From positions 1 through 64,000 of the forward strand of contig NZ_CP104011.1 of the NCBI RefSeq assembly GCF_025133575.1: a DNA stretch of 64,000 nucleotides. The letters are read 5' to 3'. The first letter of the stretch is position 1. Each line of letters opens with the position of its first letter. This document shows, one piece after another, positions 1 to 9,426 of the stretch. The position numbers and the translations under genes are program-made. Origin of the DNA: Pseudomonas sp. GCEP-101 (GTDB taxonomy: Bacteria; Pseudomonadota; Gammaproteobacteria; Pseudomonadales; Pseudomonadaceae). The notes under the pieces were generated by a model. The model was not told where the DNA came from. It made no database searches and saw nothing but the letters and a program-made list of their open reading frames with translations.

Positions 1-549
1 GACGAAGGGTTTGCCGGCGCGCGGCGATTGCTGGTGGATGTACTGCGCGAGGACTTCCTTGCCGGTGCCGGACTCGCCGGAGATCAGCACGGTGGAGTCG
101 CTGCGGGCGACGCGGGCCGCCAGCTCCAGCAGTTGCTGGCTGGCCGGCTCCAGGGCCACCGGGCCTTCGCCGGCACTGGCCGGAACGGCGCCCAGCGCAT
201 GGCGCGCCACCAGCTCCAGCAGCGCGCGCGGCTCGAAGGGTTTGACCAGGTAATCGGCGGCGCCCTGGCGCATGGCGTCCACGGCGCGGTCGACGGCGCC
301 GTAGGCCGTCATCAGCAGCACCGGCAGTTGCGGGTAGCGCTTGCGGATCAGGCCGAGCAGCTGGTGCCCGTCCATGCCCGGCATGTTGACGTCGCTGATC
401 ACCAGGCCGAAGGCGTCCTTCTCCAGCGCCGGCAGCGCGGCCTCGGCGCAGTCGACGGCGACGAAGTCATGCCCGCCGAGCGAGAGGGTGTCGGAGAGGG
501 CTTCACGAAGGGCGCGGTCGTCTTCGACCAGCAGGACTTTGGCGGCCAT
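1..549 (-). CDS. fleR: FleR, flagellar two-component response regulator (partial, C-terminal part outside the window)
   Basis: NtrC-type response regulator that, when phosphorylated by FleS, activates sigma-54 promoters of class III flagellar genes (basal body, hook). The first 183 codons are visible. The receiver domain covers about residues 4-115, with acidic pocket D10/D11, phospho-acceptor D53 in SDVNMPG and K103 in LVKPF. The AAA+ domain then begins, with Walker A GESGTGKE at 158-165. The DNA-binding end lies left of position 1. The ATG at 549 has GAGGAG upstream. The gene starts 5 bp after the fleS stop, so the two are one operon transcribed from the sigma-54 promoter before fleS. Identity is clear from sequence and position. 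Confidence 0.93.
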   Translation of the reverse strand, partial: MAAKVLLVEDDRALREALSDTLSLGGHDFVAVDCAEAALPALEKDAFGLVISDVNMPGMDGHQLLGLIRKRYPQLPVLLMTAYGAVDRAVDAMRQGAADYLVKPFEPRALLELVARHALGAVPASAGEGPVALEPASQQLLELAARVARSDSTVLISGESGTGKEVLAQYIHQQSPRAGKPFV

Positions 550-554
550 GGAAA

Positions 555-1784
555 TCACTCCTCGTGGACGACGGGTTGAGCCAGGATCAGCGGCAGAATC
601 AGGGTGGCGCAGGTGCCGACACCGGGGCGCGAGCGCAGGCGCAGCTCGCCCTGGTGGGCCTTGGCGACGGCCTTGACCACGGCAAGGCCGAGGCCGGTGC
701 CGGTGGTCTTGGTGGTGAAGAACGGCTCGCCCAGGCGCGCCAGGGTCTCGGCGCTCATGCCCGGGCCGTTGTCGCTGACGGACAGGCGCAGGCTGTTGCC
801 GCGCTGGTACAGGTGCACTTTCAGGCGCACGTCGCGGCCGGCGGCCTGGATGGCGTTTTCCACCAGGTTCAGTACGGTGCCGACCAGGGTGTCGCGGTTG
901 CACAGCAGCTCGCCTGCGCGGGCGTCGGACTGCCAGCGCAGGTTCAGGCCGGCGACGTGGGATTCGGCGGCAGCACGCAGGCTGGCGAACAGCTGGGTGG
1001 GGGCAAGGCGGTCCGGCAGGGGCAGTTCGCCGCGGGCGAACACCAGCATGTCGCGCACCTGGCTTTCCAGCTCGTGCAGGCGCTCCTTGATGCGCCCGGC
1101 GAAACGCTGCTGCTGCTCCACCGGCAGCTCGCCTTCGCTCAGGTGGCCGGCGTAGAGCATCGCGGCGGACAGCGGGGTGCGGATCTGGTGGGCCAGGGAC
1201 GCGACCATGCGGCCAAGGGCGGACAGGCGCTCATGGCGGGCGAGCTGGTCCTGCAGGCGACGGGTTTCCGTCAGGTCGTTGAGCAGGATGAGCTGGCCGG
1301 GTTCGCCGTTCAGCGGGCGGATGGCGATGGACACGCGGCGGCCATCGCGCAGGGAGACTTCGTGGCCGTCATCGGCGCGCGGGGCGAAGCTGCGGGAGAT
1401 GACTTCGCGCCAGAGCATGCCCACCAGCGGCTTGCCCAGCAGGGCCACCGCCACCGGATTGGCGTCGCGCACCACGCCCTGGCCGTCGATCATGATGACG
1501 CCGCCGGGGAGCACGTCGAGCAGGCTCTGCAGGCGGTTGGCCTGGCGCTCCTTCTCCGCCAGCTCCTGCATGCGCTGCGCACTGACCAGGGCGAGTTCGC
1601 CCTTGAGTTCGGTGACGCGGGCTTCCAGCAGGCTGTAGGACTGGTTGAGCTGGCTGGACATCTGGCTGAACAGCGCGAAGGTCTGCTCCAGATGGGCACG
1701 GCTCTGCTGTTCCACCGGTACCTGCAGCGGTTCTGCGGGCAGCGGGGAAGCGAGATCAGTCTGGCGTTGGGTGGCGGGCATCAT
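555..1784 (-). CDS. fleS: FleS, flagellar sensor histidine kinase
   Basis: Cytoplasmic histidine kinase that phosphorylates FleR. About 409 residues with no membrane segment. There is an N-terminal coiled-coil-like stretch, a PAS domain at about 85-175, a HisKA domain with the phospho-histidine in LAHQIRTPLS (about H199), and a GHKL ATPase with NLVENAIQA, DNGPGM and GTGLGLAVVK. The start is the ATGATG at 1784/1781 with a GAGGA ribosome site. A longer in-frame extension to 1841 overlaps the sigma-54 promoter and is rejected. It is followed at 5 bp by fleR. Family knowledge: FleS acts in the middle tier of the FleQ-FleSR-FliA cascade. Confidence 0.93.
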   Translation of the reverse strand: MMPATQRQTDLASPLPAEPLQVPVEQQSRAHLEQTFALFSQMSSQLNQSYSLLEARVTELKGELALVSAQRMQELAEKERQANRLQSLLDVLPGGVIMIDGQGVVRDANPVAVALLGKPLVGMLWREVISRSFAPRADDGHEVSLRDGRRVSIAIRPLNGEPGQLILLNDLTETRRLQDQLARHERLSALGRMVASLAHQIRTPLSAAMLYAGHLSEGELPVEQQQRFAGRIKERLHELESQVRDMLVFARGELPLPDRLAPTQLFASLRAAAESHVAGLNLRWQSDARAGELLCNRDTLVGTVLNLVENAIQAAGRDVRLKVHLYQRGNSLRLSVSDNGPGMSAETLARLGEPFFTTKTTGTGLGLAVVKAVAKAHQGELRLRSRPGVGTCATLILPLILAQPVVHEE

Positions 1785-1836
1785 GCGGTTTTCCTCATCC
1801 GTCCGACGGCGTGAATCTGTCGGTCGGATGAGTCTT

Positions 1837-1852
1837 AGCAAACCGCGTGCCT
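1837..1852 (-). promoter_or_regulatory. Sigma-54 promoter of fleSR
   Basis: The minus strand reads AGGCACGCGGTTTGCT. The GG and GC dinucleotides are separated by exactly 10 bp, as sigma-54 requires, and both boxes match the consensus TGGCACG-N4-TTGC except for one base at the left edge. The transcription start would fall near 1826, about 40 bp before the fleS ATG. The fleSR operon of P. aeruginosa is known to need RpoN and FleQ. Confidence 0.8.
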
Positions 1853-1860
1853 AAAATTTA

Positions 1861-1892
1861 CTCGTTATTTTTCAATGAGTTGAAAAAACGAG
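1861..1892. repeat. AT-rich inverted repeat between fleQ and fleS
   Basis: The arms CTCGT..TTTTTCAA and TTGAAAAA..ACGAG surround a TGAG centre. It lies directly downstream of the fleQ stop and about 10 bp upstream of the -24 box of fleS. It could be the fleQ terminator stem, although the stem is AT-rich and lacks a clean U-tract, or a protein-binding palindrome for the fleSR promoter. Confidence 0.5.
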
Positions 1893-1905
1893 CAGGGCGC
1901 AGGCG

Positions 1906-3381
<1,476 letters not shown>

Positions 3382-3482
3382 CTTAGCTTGTCATCCCGGG
3401 CTTGAAGGCCGTACTACGGCGACTGACACGATCTGGGCACAGCACAATTTCCCCGTGCTAGCCAGCATTTGGCCACTAGTTA

Positions 3483-3510
3483 AGTCAAAATTGTGGCAAG
3501 AGTCAAATTT
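3483..3510. promoter_or_regulatory. Direct repeat AGTCAAA in the fleQ leader
   Basis: AGTCAAAATT at 3483-3492 and AGTCAAATTT at 3501-3510 stand 18 bp apart, centre to centre, about 110 bp upstream of the fleQ start. They sit in the most AT-rich part of the spacer between fleQ and the fliT-like gene. The half GTCAAAT resembles half of the FleQ box (GTC..TAAAT..GAC), but no full box is visible, so the role is open. Confidence 0.3.
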
Positions 3511-3648
3511 ATGGCGTGTTTTTTTTGATGCAGGCCGACGAAGGGTGTTGATCCCGGTCATGGCAATTCGAATGAGGGTAGTTCGAAGCGGAAGAGGCGG
3601 CCACCGGCATGTGCCGATCACCGCCCAAAGACAGCTGACCCGAATGGA

Positions 3649-3945
3649 TCAGCCGAACATCTGGTAGACCTTGGCGCCCTGGTGCGAGCGGTTGACGCGG
3701 ACGATCTCGCCGGCCACGTCCTCGCGCTGGCGGGTGACCGCCTGGACCAGGTCGCGATACAGCACCAGCAGCCCTTCCAGGCTGCGCTTGAGGTCGCTGT
3801 CATCGTCCAGCGGCTCGACCATGGCGGCATCGACGTAGTCGCGGCACTGCAGATCGAGGCGGGCGATGGCCTCCCAGTCTTCCTGGGCAAGCGCCGCCCC
3901 CAGGGCAAGACGGGTCTGTTCGATGTGCTGGACGGCGAGGGTCAT
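3649..3945 (-). CDS. fliT: FliT-like flagellar export chaperone / regulator (FleP position)
   Basis: Small helical acidic protein of 98 residues, third gene of the fliD-fliS-fliT order, occupying the position of PAO1 PA1096 (fleP). FliT proteins bind the FliD cap protein before export. The evidence is size, predicted all-helical heptad-rich sequence and operon place rather than a diagnostic motif. The start is the ATG at 3945 with AGGAG upstream; the in-frame extension to 3993 would overlap fliS and is rejected. It begins 26 bp after the fliS stop. Confidence 0.72.
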   Translation of the reverse strand: MTLAVQHIEQTRLALGAALAQEDWEAIARLDLQCRDYVDAAMVEPLDDDSDLKRSLEGLLVLYRDLVQAVTRQREDVAGEIVRVNRSHQGAKVYQMFG

Positions 3946-3971
3946 TTCTGGTCTCTCCTGGCGGGCCGCGA

Positions 3972-4352
3972 TCACGGAGCGATGGCGTCCCAACCTTCCT
4001 TGATGGTGCGCAGCAGACCCGACACCTCGTCGAGCATCTGGACATCGTTGCTGCGGTTGGCGTCGCCCAGGCGACGGCTCATGTAGTCGTACAGGTTGGC
4101 ATAGTTCTCCGCCACTTCACCACCGGCTTCGAAGTTCAATGCCTCGCGCAGACCGGCGATGATGGCGGTGGCCTTGGCGATCAGCATGCCCTTCTGGGCG
4201 AACTGCTCGCGCTCCATGGCGCCACGCGCCTGGGCGATTCGGCTCAGGCCACCTTCCATCAGCATCTGGATCAGACGGTGGGGGGAGGCGTCGTGCACCT
4301 GCGACTGGTTGTTCACATTCTGGTACTGGCGCAGCGCTGCCGAAGCGTTCAT
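3972..4352 (-). CDS. fliS: FliS, flagellin export chaperone
   Basis: FliS binds the disordered C-terminus of flagellin in the cytoplasm and keeps it monomeric until export. It has 126 residues, the family length, with the typical start MNASAALRQYQ and the conserved PHRLIQMLMEGGL and LYDYMSRRL segments. It stands 143 bp downstream of fliD and just before the fliT-like gene, so the three chaperone/cap genes are probably co-transcribed. Confidence 0.95.
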   Translation of the reverse strand: MNASAALRQYQNVNNQSQVHDASPHRLIQMLMEGGLSRIAQARGAMEREQFAQKGMLIAKATAIIAGLREALNFEAGGEVAENYANLYDYMSRRLGDANRSNDVQMLDEVSGLLRTIKEGWDAIAP

Positions 4353-4458
4353 CTGATTTCCCCTTGATTCGCTGAACGATCAAATCGTCGATATCCAGCG
4401 TATCGGCGCAGGCGGAAAAAGCTTTAGGCAAAAAACTGCACTGGCGTACTGCCGCGAA

Positions 4459-4478
4459 GCGCCGCCGCAGAGCGGCGC
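4459..4478 (-). terminator. GC-rich hairpin between fliD and fliS
   Basis: GCGCCGC and GCGGCGC form a 7-bp stem with a 6-nt loop 18 bp after the fliD stop. A T6 run follows on the minus strand but only about 25 nt further on. It may be a weak terminator or mRNA-stabilising hairpin that lowers fliS/fliT expression relative to fliD. Confidence 0.35.
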
Positions 4479-4495
4479 AGCGCGGCTGGCCGGGA

Positions 4496-5896
4496 TCAGC
4501 TGTCGGAGCTGCTGGCCTTGTTCAGCGCGTTGAGCGTGGTCAGTACGCTGGACTTGGTGGCGTTGAGCTGGGCCACCAGGGAGTCCATGGCGTTGTACTT
4601 GGCCATGAGCGTGGTGGTCAGCTTGTCCATGCGGCTGGTCAGCGCCGTCTGCTGGGTCGCCAGGTCGCTGAGGGTCTGGTTCAGGTTGCTGGTGCGCTGG
4701 TCGAGCAGGCCGTTGCTCTGGGTGTAGCTCTTGACGCTGCTGCTCATGCGATCGAGCAGGCCACCCTTGCCGGTGAAGAAGCCCTGCACCGAGGAGAAGT
4801 CGTTGGTCAGCGCGGTGTTGAGCTTCTTGTCATCCACCGACAGGGTGCCGTCGTTCTTGGTGGAAATCCCCAGCTGGGACAGCAGCTTGATGCTGCCGCC
4901 GTTGGCGGAAGCCCCCACCAGCTCGTTGCGCAGGCCGCTGAGCAGGCTGCGGGTCATGGCATCGCCGGACAGCGCCGCGGCGCTGGTGGTCGGGTTGCCG
5001 CTGCTGTCGGTGGTGTTGGTGACCTTGGTCAGCGAGTTGATCGAGGTGATCAGCGCGTTGTAGGAGTCGACGAAGGACTGGATCGAGGTCTTCAGGCCAT
5101 CCTTGTTGGTGTCGACGGTGACGGTCGAGCTGCCCGGGGCGGCCAGGGTGAAGGACACCCCGCTGATGGCGCTGCTGATGGTGTTGGTGGAGCTGGTCAT
5201 CGCCAGGCCGTCGATGGTGTAGTTGGCGTCCTTGGCGACCGCGTCGATGTAGCCGCCGGCCGTGGCCGAGGCCTTGGTGCCGGCACCGTCGATGTTGAGC
5301 ACATCCAGGCTGCTGTCACCGCTGGCCTGGACGCTGATGTCGCTGCCGGCGCCGGTGACGCTGGAGCCCAGCACCAGGCGCGGCCCGGTGGCGTCGGTGA
5401 TGATGTTGGCAGTGATGCCGCTGGACTTGAGCTGGCTGTTGATGCTGTCACGGATGCTCGACAGGTCCGACCCTGCGGACACGTTCACCGTGTAGGTGCT
5501 GTTGCCCTGGGTGATCTTCAGGCTGCCGGCGCCGAAGCTGGCGGACTTGTCGATGTACTGGCTGGCGACCTTGGAGCTGGTGGCGAGGTTGCCGACGACC
5601 ACCTTGTAGGTGCCTGCCGTGGCACCGGTGCCGAGGGTGGCAGTCAGGGTGTCGGTGCTGGAGGACTTCACCGCGAGGCCGGCGAAGGCGCTGCTGTCGT
5701 TGAGCTTGTCCAGCGCGGTCTGGAAGGTCGACAGTGCGCTCTTGAGCGTGCCGAGCGCGGACAGCTGGGTATTGGCCTTGGTCTGCTGCGTGGTGATCTG
5801 GCTTTGTTTCGGCGCCTTCTGCGCGTTCACCAGCGAGGTCACGATGGAGTCGATGTCATATCCCGACCCAACACCGTTGATCGAAGTCCCGGCCAT
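4496..5896 (-). CDS. fliD: FliD, flagellar filament cap protein
   Basis: Caps the growing filament and inserts flagellin subunits outside the cell; in P. aeruginosa it is also the mucin adhesin. It has 466 residues, close to the 474 of PAO1. The N-terminal D0/D1 region MAGTSINGVGSGYDIDSIV and the C-terminal coiled-coil DRMSSSVKSY...LDQRTSNLNQTL are conserved, with a Ser/Thr/Gly-rich variable middle. The start is the ATG at 5896 with AGGAGGGT upstream; the longer in-frame start at 5962 has no ribosome site and would cover the candidate sigma-54 box. Confidence 0.95.
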   Translation of the reverse strand: MAGTSINGVGSGYDIDSIVTSLVNAQKAPKQSQITTQQTKANTQLSALGTLKSALSTFQTALDKLNDSSAFAGLAVKSSSTDTLTATLGTGATAGTYKVVVGNLATSSKVASQYIDKSASFGAGSLKITQGNSTYTVNVSAGSDLSSIRDSINSQLKSSGITANIITDATGPRLVLGSSVTGAGSDISVQASGDSSLDVLNIDGAGTKASATAGGYIDAVAKDANYTIDGLAMTSSTNTISSAISGVSFTLAAPGSSTVTVDTNKDGLKTSIQSFVDSYNALITSINSLTKVTNTTDSSGNPTTSAAALSGDAMTRSLLSGLRNELVGASANGGSIKLLSQLGISTKNDGTLSVDDKKLNTALTNDFSSVQGFFTGKGGLLDRMSSSVKSYTQSNGLLDQRTSNLNQTLSDLATQQTALTSRMDKLTTTLMAKYNAMDSLVAQLNATKSSVLTTLNALNKASSSDS

Positions 5897-5962
5897 TTGC
5901 CTACCCTCCTGTCCAAATTTCTGGCGGCTTTCAGTTGCCGCCTGCGTCTGGTGACGCTTCAT

Positions 5963-5977
5963 TCAAGAATCGCGCCA
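5963..5977 (-). promoter_or_regulatory. Candidate sigma-54 promoter of fliD
   Basis: The minus strand reads TGGCGCGATTCTTGA. The GG and the -12 dinucleotide are spaced by 10 bp, but the -12 box ends in GA instead of GC. Its position about 65 bp before the fliD ATG fits, and the fliD promoter of P. aeruginosa is reported as RpoN- and FleQ-dependent. The imperfect -12 makes this tentative. Confidence 0.5.
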
Positions 5978-5993
5978 GAACCCTGTTGCGAAG

Positions 5994-6335
5994 TCAGGCC
6001 CGTTCACTGAACAGCAGATTACCCGCTTCCTTCAGGCTTTCTGCCAACTTGAGCGCAACTTCCGAAGGAATCTGCCGAATGACCTCGCCGGTATCGGAGG
6101 CCACGACCTTCACCACGGTCTCGCCACTGGCGTCGTCCACGGAGAACTCCAGGTTACGCTGGACCGATTGCGCCTGTTCGCGCAGGCGGCTCACCGCTTC
6201 CTCGAGGTTGCGTTTGCCGAGCGGCGCCGGCGATTGATTGGCGCTGTGCGGCAAGCTGTTGCCGCTGGCCGGCTTGCTGCCCGCGGTGCTGTTGTCGAGC
6301 GGGCGCGGGGCGTTGATTCCGAGGCTGGTATCCAT
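5994..6335 (-). CDS. flaG: FlaG family protein
   Basis: Small flagellar protein of 113 residues found next to fliC and fliD in polarly flagellated bacteria, thought to influence filament length. The C-terminal half holds the family pattern: NLEFSVDDASGETVVKVVASDTG-EVIRQIPSEVALKLAE spans the conserved beta strand and IRQIP motif. The ATG at 6335 has GGAGGGT upstream. It lies between the fliC terminator and fliD, so it is probably read weakly by fliC readthrough or together with fliD. Confidence 0.9.
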   Translation of the reverse strand: MDTSLGINAPRPLDNSTAGSKPASGNSLPHSANQSPAPLGKRNLEEAVSRLREQAQSVQRNLEFSVDDASGETVVKVVASDTGEVIRQIPSEVALKLAESLKEAGNLLFSERA

Positions 6336-6361
6336 CAGGTTTTACCCTCCACACGCAAAGC

Positions 6362-6388
6362 AAGGAAGGGCGCTGGGCGCCCTTCCTT
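6362..6388 (-). terminator. fliC rho-independent terminator
   Basis: A 12-bp perfect stem (AAGGAAGGGCGC / GCGCCCTTCCTT) with a 3-nt loop lies 24 bp after the fliC stop. The downstream T content is modest, but stem strength and placement after a highly expressed gene support termination before flaG. Confidence 0.8.
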
Positions 6389-6412
6389 TCCATTTTCGAC
6401 CGTCAGTCCCTG

Positions 6413-7555
6413 TTACTGCAGGAGCTTCAGGACGCCCGAGGGCAGCTGGTTGGCCTGGGCCAGGACCGCGGTGGCGGCCTGTTGCAGGGTCTGCTGCTTG
6501 GTCATTTCCGCGGTCTCCGAGGCGAAGTCCACGTCCTGGATGGTGGAGCGTGCAGCGGTGGCGTTCTGCGACACGTTCTGCAGGTTGGAGATGGTGCTGT
6601 CCAGGCGGTTTTCCACGGCACCCAGAGCGGAACGCTGGGTATCGATCTGCTTCAGCGCGGCGTCGATCACCTGGGTAGCCGACTGGGCGCCCTTGGCAGT
6701 GGTGATGTCCAGCTGCTGTACGGTGAAGGAGGACGACACGGTGTTGGTGCTGCTGGCGGTGGCCGCGGTGGCACCGGTACCGGCGCTGACCACGATGGTG
6801 TTGCCCGAGTGCAGGATGATGCCGGTGCCAGCGGTGTCGGTGGTCGCGGTCACGCCACTGACGTTGGTGTTGATGGCGCTGATGATGTCCTTGGTGGTCG
6901 AGCCCTTGGCGATGTTGACGGTGGTGCCATCGACGACCATGGTGCCGGCAGTGGCGGTCACGGCGTTGGCCGAGGCCAGCGCGGTGGTCAGGGTCACGTT
7001 GACCGAGGCCAGGGCCGAGGAGCCTTTCAGTGCGTTGGCGCCCATGTCGCCCAGGCTGAAGCTGATGGTTTCGTTGGCGTTGGCGCCGACCTGGAAGGTC
7101 AGGGTGCCGTTGGTGCCAGCGGAGCCGTCGAGCAGCTTGATGCCGGAGGTGCCGCCACCGAAGGTGGTGGTCTTGGAGATACGGGTCAGTTCAGCGGTCA
7201 GCGACTTGAATTCCTGGTTCAGGGAAGTCTGGTCTTCGGAGCTGTTCGAGCCGTTGGCCGACTGCAGGGACAGTTCACGCATACGCTGCAGGATGTTGGT
7301 GGACTCCTGCAGGGCGCCTTCGGCGGCCTGGGCGATGGAGTTGGCGTCCTGGGCGTTCTTGACGGCTACGTCAAGGCCTTTGACCTGGCTGGTCAGACGG
7401 TTGGAAATCTGCGAGCCGGCGGCGTCGTCCTTGGCACTGTTGATGCGCAGGCCGGTGGACAGGCGAGTCATCGAGTTGGACAGGGAGCCAGCAGCCTTGC
7501 TCAGGTTCTTTTGAACGGAGAGCGAGGCAATGTTCGTGTTAACGGTAAGAGCCAT
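6413..7555 (-). CDS. fliC: FliC, flagellin
   Basis: Filament subunit. It has 380 residues, nearer the short a-type flagellins (about 394) than the b-type of PAO1 (488). The N-terminal helix [18 protein letters not shown], the TLR5-type D1 segment [14 protein letters not shown] and the C-terminal helix ending [17 protein letters not shown] are conserved; the centre is an Ala/Thr/Gly-rich variable domain rich in possible O-glycosylation sites. The start is the ATG at 7555 with GAGGAA upstream. It is preceded by a canonical sigma-28 promoter and followed by a strong terminator. The adjacent divergent genes probably glycosylate it. Confidence 0.97.
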   Translation of the reverse strand: MALTVNTNIASLSVQKNLSKAAGSLSNSMTRLSTGLRINSAKDDAAGSQISNRLTSQVKGLDVAVKNAQDANSIAQAAEGALQESTNILQRMRELSLQSANGSNSSEDQTSLNQEFKSLTAELTRISKTTTFGGGTSGIKLLDGSAGTNGTLTFQVGANANETISFSLGDMGANALKGSSALASVNVTLTTALASANAVTATAGTMVVDGTTVNIAKGSTTKDIISAINTNVSGVTATTDTAGTGIILHSGNTIVVSAGTGATAATASSTNTVSSSFTVQQLDITTAKGAQSATQVIDAALKQIDTQRSALGAVENRLDSTISNLQNVSQNATAARSTIQDVDFASETAEMTKQQTLQQAATAVLAQANQLPSGVLKLLQ

Positions 7556-7634
7556 GACGAGTTCCTCGTAATTTGGGCTATGTGGCTCCCAGCCTGGCAA
7601 CTGACCGAAGTGGCGTGGAGAACCTTCGTTAGGG

Positions 7635-7661
7635 TTATCGTCGTGGAGGGGCGGGGCTTTA
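7635..7661 (-). promoter_or_regulatory. Sigma-28 (FliA) promoter of fliC
   Basis: On the minus strand the -35 element TAAAGCCC (7654-7661) and the -10 element GACGATAA (7635-7642) are separated by exactly 11 bp. They match the FliA consensus TAAAGTTT-N11-GCCGATAA with three changes in the distal -35 part and one in the -10. The initiation site would be near 7628, giving a 5' leader of about 70 nt. Confidence 0.85.
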
Positions 7662-7662
7662 G

Positions 7663-7682
7663 TTTTTTTTTGGTTTTTTTTT
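7663..7682. promoter_or_regulatory. Double A9 tract directly upstream of the fliC -35 box
   Basis: Plus-strand T9-GG-T9, i.e. A9-CC-A9 when read toward fliC, ends one base before the -35 box. This is the position of an UP element that binds the RNA polymerase alpha C-terminal domain, and A-tracts in this phase also bend DNA. It fits a very strong flagellin promoter. Confidence 0.5.
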
Positions 7683-7705
7683 CAGAAGCCCTTGCACAAG
7701 CGCCA

Positions 7706-7721
7706 TGGCCCTCTTCTTGCA
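7706..7721 (+). promoter_or_regulatory. Sigma-54 promoter of the flagellar glycosylation genes
   Basis: The plus strand reads TGGCCCTCTTCTTGCA, with GG and GC separated by 10 bp and a perfect TTGC -12 box. The start site would be near 7732, about 37 bp before the ATG at 7769. It points away from fliC, so the intergenic region carries divergent sigma-28 and sigma-54 promoters. Confidence 0.65.
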
Positions 7722-7768
7722 ACCGCAGGGCAATCCGTCAAGGCAACGTCACATCAAGGCAGCAGCCC

Positions 7769-9406
7769 ATGCATTCATCCCAGATCCAGGCCGAGGTCCA
7801 GCGCATCGCCCGCGCGCTCGAGGAAGCCGAGCGCGTCAATGACGACGAGCGCAAGATTCCTCTTTATCAGCAGTTGCTCAAGCTGATGCCCGAGCTCGCC
7901 CTGGCCCACGCGCACCTGGCCGCCCTGCTGCTCGGACGCAACCGCGACCAGGAAGCCGAGCCGCATGTCGAGCGTGCGCTGGAGGCGCCTTTCGACGAAC
8001 GCATCGACAGCCTGCTGTTCGACGAACTGGCCAAGCGTCCCCGTTTCAATGGCAACCTGGTCAAGGCACAGCAGTGGTACGACGCGGTGCCGAACCTCTG
8101 GCGCTTCAAGCTGCTGCTCGCCGCGCTCAACCGCATCGAGGCCCACGAGGAAGCCGAACGGCTGATCCTGCAGACCCTCGAACGCCCGCTGCCGCCGGCC
8201 GAGCAGACGCAGGTGCTCAACCTGCTGGCGCAGCTGTACTACAACACCGGACGCTTCCACGAGAGTATCGCCTGCTGCACCCTCGGACTTGAGCAGGCGC
8301 CCGACAGCGTGCCGCTGAACTTCAACTTCGCCGTCGCCCAGGAGCAGGTCGCCCGCTACAAGGAAGCCTTCGATGCTTATGCGAAGGTCCTGCGCCTGGA
8401 CCCGCAGCACGTCGCCACCCACAACAACCTGGCGCTGCTGATGCTGCGCCTGGGCGAATTCGGCCCCGGCTGGCAGCACTATGAATGGCGCTGGGCGGAG
8501 GTGCAGAAGGAGCACCAGCAGCACTTCTCCATCCCGCGCTGGCAGGGCGAGCCGCTGGAAGGCAAGACGCTGCTGGTATGGGCCGAACAGGGCATCGGCG
8601 ACCACATCATGTTCGCCAGCATGCTGGGCGAGCTGGCCAGGCTGGGCGGCACCGTCCATTACGAAATCTACGAGCGGCTCGATGCCCTGCTCAGCCGCAG
8701 CTTCCCGCAGATCCACTTCGTTCGCCGTGAGCTGCAGGGCACCGCGCAGGATGGCGCGCAGGTCATGCACCGGCAGAGCTGGCCGCGCAGCGACTACCAG
8801 ATCCCCATGGGCAGCCTGCCGGCGCTGCTGCGCCCGACCCTGGAGAGCTTCCCCCGCGAGCCGCACTACCTGTCGGCAGACCCGGCGATGGTCGAGCAGA
8901 TTCGCGCGGACTATCGCCAGCGCTTCCCCGGCAAGCGCCTGATCGGCGTGTCCTGGCGCGGCGGCACCAGCGTGTCGAACGAGAAGCAGAGCCGGCGCAT
9001 TCCCATCGCCGACCTGGGCGTACTGGCGGCGCTGCCGGACGTGCAACTGATCAACCTGCAGTACGGCGATACCCGTGCCGAACGTGAGGAAGCCCTCGCC
9101 AACGGGTTCGAGATCTACCACGACGAGAGCGTCAACCCGTTGCACGACATGGACCGCCAGGCTGCGCAGCTCTGCGCCCTGGAAGCGGTGGTGAGCATCG
9201 ACAACACCACCGTCCACCTGGCCGGCGCGCTGGGCGTGCCGACCTACATGCTGCTGCAGTTGAACCCCAACTGGCGCTGGGGCCTGCAGGAAGGCCCCAG
9301 CTACTGGTACCCGAGCGTGCAGCGCGTGCGCAACCCGGTGCTCAACGAATGGCGAGCCACCCTGGCCCGCGTCGCCGAGCAGCTGCAAGCCGGCAAACCC
9401 CACTGA
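7769..9406 (+). CDS. TPR-repeat glycosyltransferase, probable flagellin glycosylation
   Basis: 545-residue protein. The first 245 residues or so are helical TPR-like repeats (e.g. SVPLNFNFAVAQEQVARYKE, HVATHNNLALLMLRLGEF). The remainder resembles the GT9/ADP-heptosyltransferase-like domain that follows TPRs in many flagellar-island proteins: EQGIGDHIMFASMLGEL (nucleotide-sugar fold start), IGVSWRGGT, and a C-terminal VSIDNTTVHLAGALGVPTY typical of this fold. The true start is the ATG at 7769; an open frame continues far upstream over fliC antisense and is spurious. It sits divergently next to fliC behind a sigma-54 promoter and 20 bp before the next gene. Exact donor sugar unknown. Confidence 0.82.
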   Translation: MHSSQIQAEVQRIARALEEAERVNDDERKIPLYQQLLKLMPELALAHAHLAALLLGRNRDQEAEPHVERALEAPFDERIDSLLFDELAKRPRFNGNLVKAQQWYDAVPNLWRFKLLLAALNRIEAHEEAERLILQTLERPLPPAEQTQVLNLLAQLYYNTGRFHESIACCTLGLEQAPDSVPLNFNFAVAQEQVARYKEAFDAYAKVLRLDPQHVATHNNLALLMLRLGEFGPGWQHYEWRWAEVQKEHQQHFSIPRWQGEPLEGKTLLVWAEQGIGDHIMFASMLGELARLGGTVHYEIYERLDALLSRSFPQIHFVRRELQGTAQDGAQVMHRQSWPRSDYQIPMGSLPALLRPTLESFPREPHYLSADPAMVEQIRADYRQRFPGKRLIGVSWRGGTSVSNEKQSRRIPIADLGVLAALPDVQLINLQYGDTRAEREEALANGFEIYHDESVNPLHDMDRQAAQLCALEAVVSIDNTTVHLAGALGVPTYMLLQLNPNWRWGLQEGPSYWYPSVQRVRNPVLNEWRATLARVAEQLQAGKPH

Positions 9407-9426
9407 ATCGAAGGCAGGAAATCACC

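Noticed and set aside
4459..4478. Sigma-54 promoter in front of fliS
   Set aside because: The nearest TTGC on the minus strand lacks a GG dinucleotide at the required distance; fliS is more likely read from the fliD promoter.
6482..7768. Open frame running from inside fliC antisense into the TPR-glycosyltransferase
   Set aside because: It is the GC-rich antisense of fliC. The real start is ATG 7769, which has a sigma-54 promoter in front and begins a normal TPR sequence.
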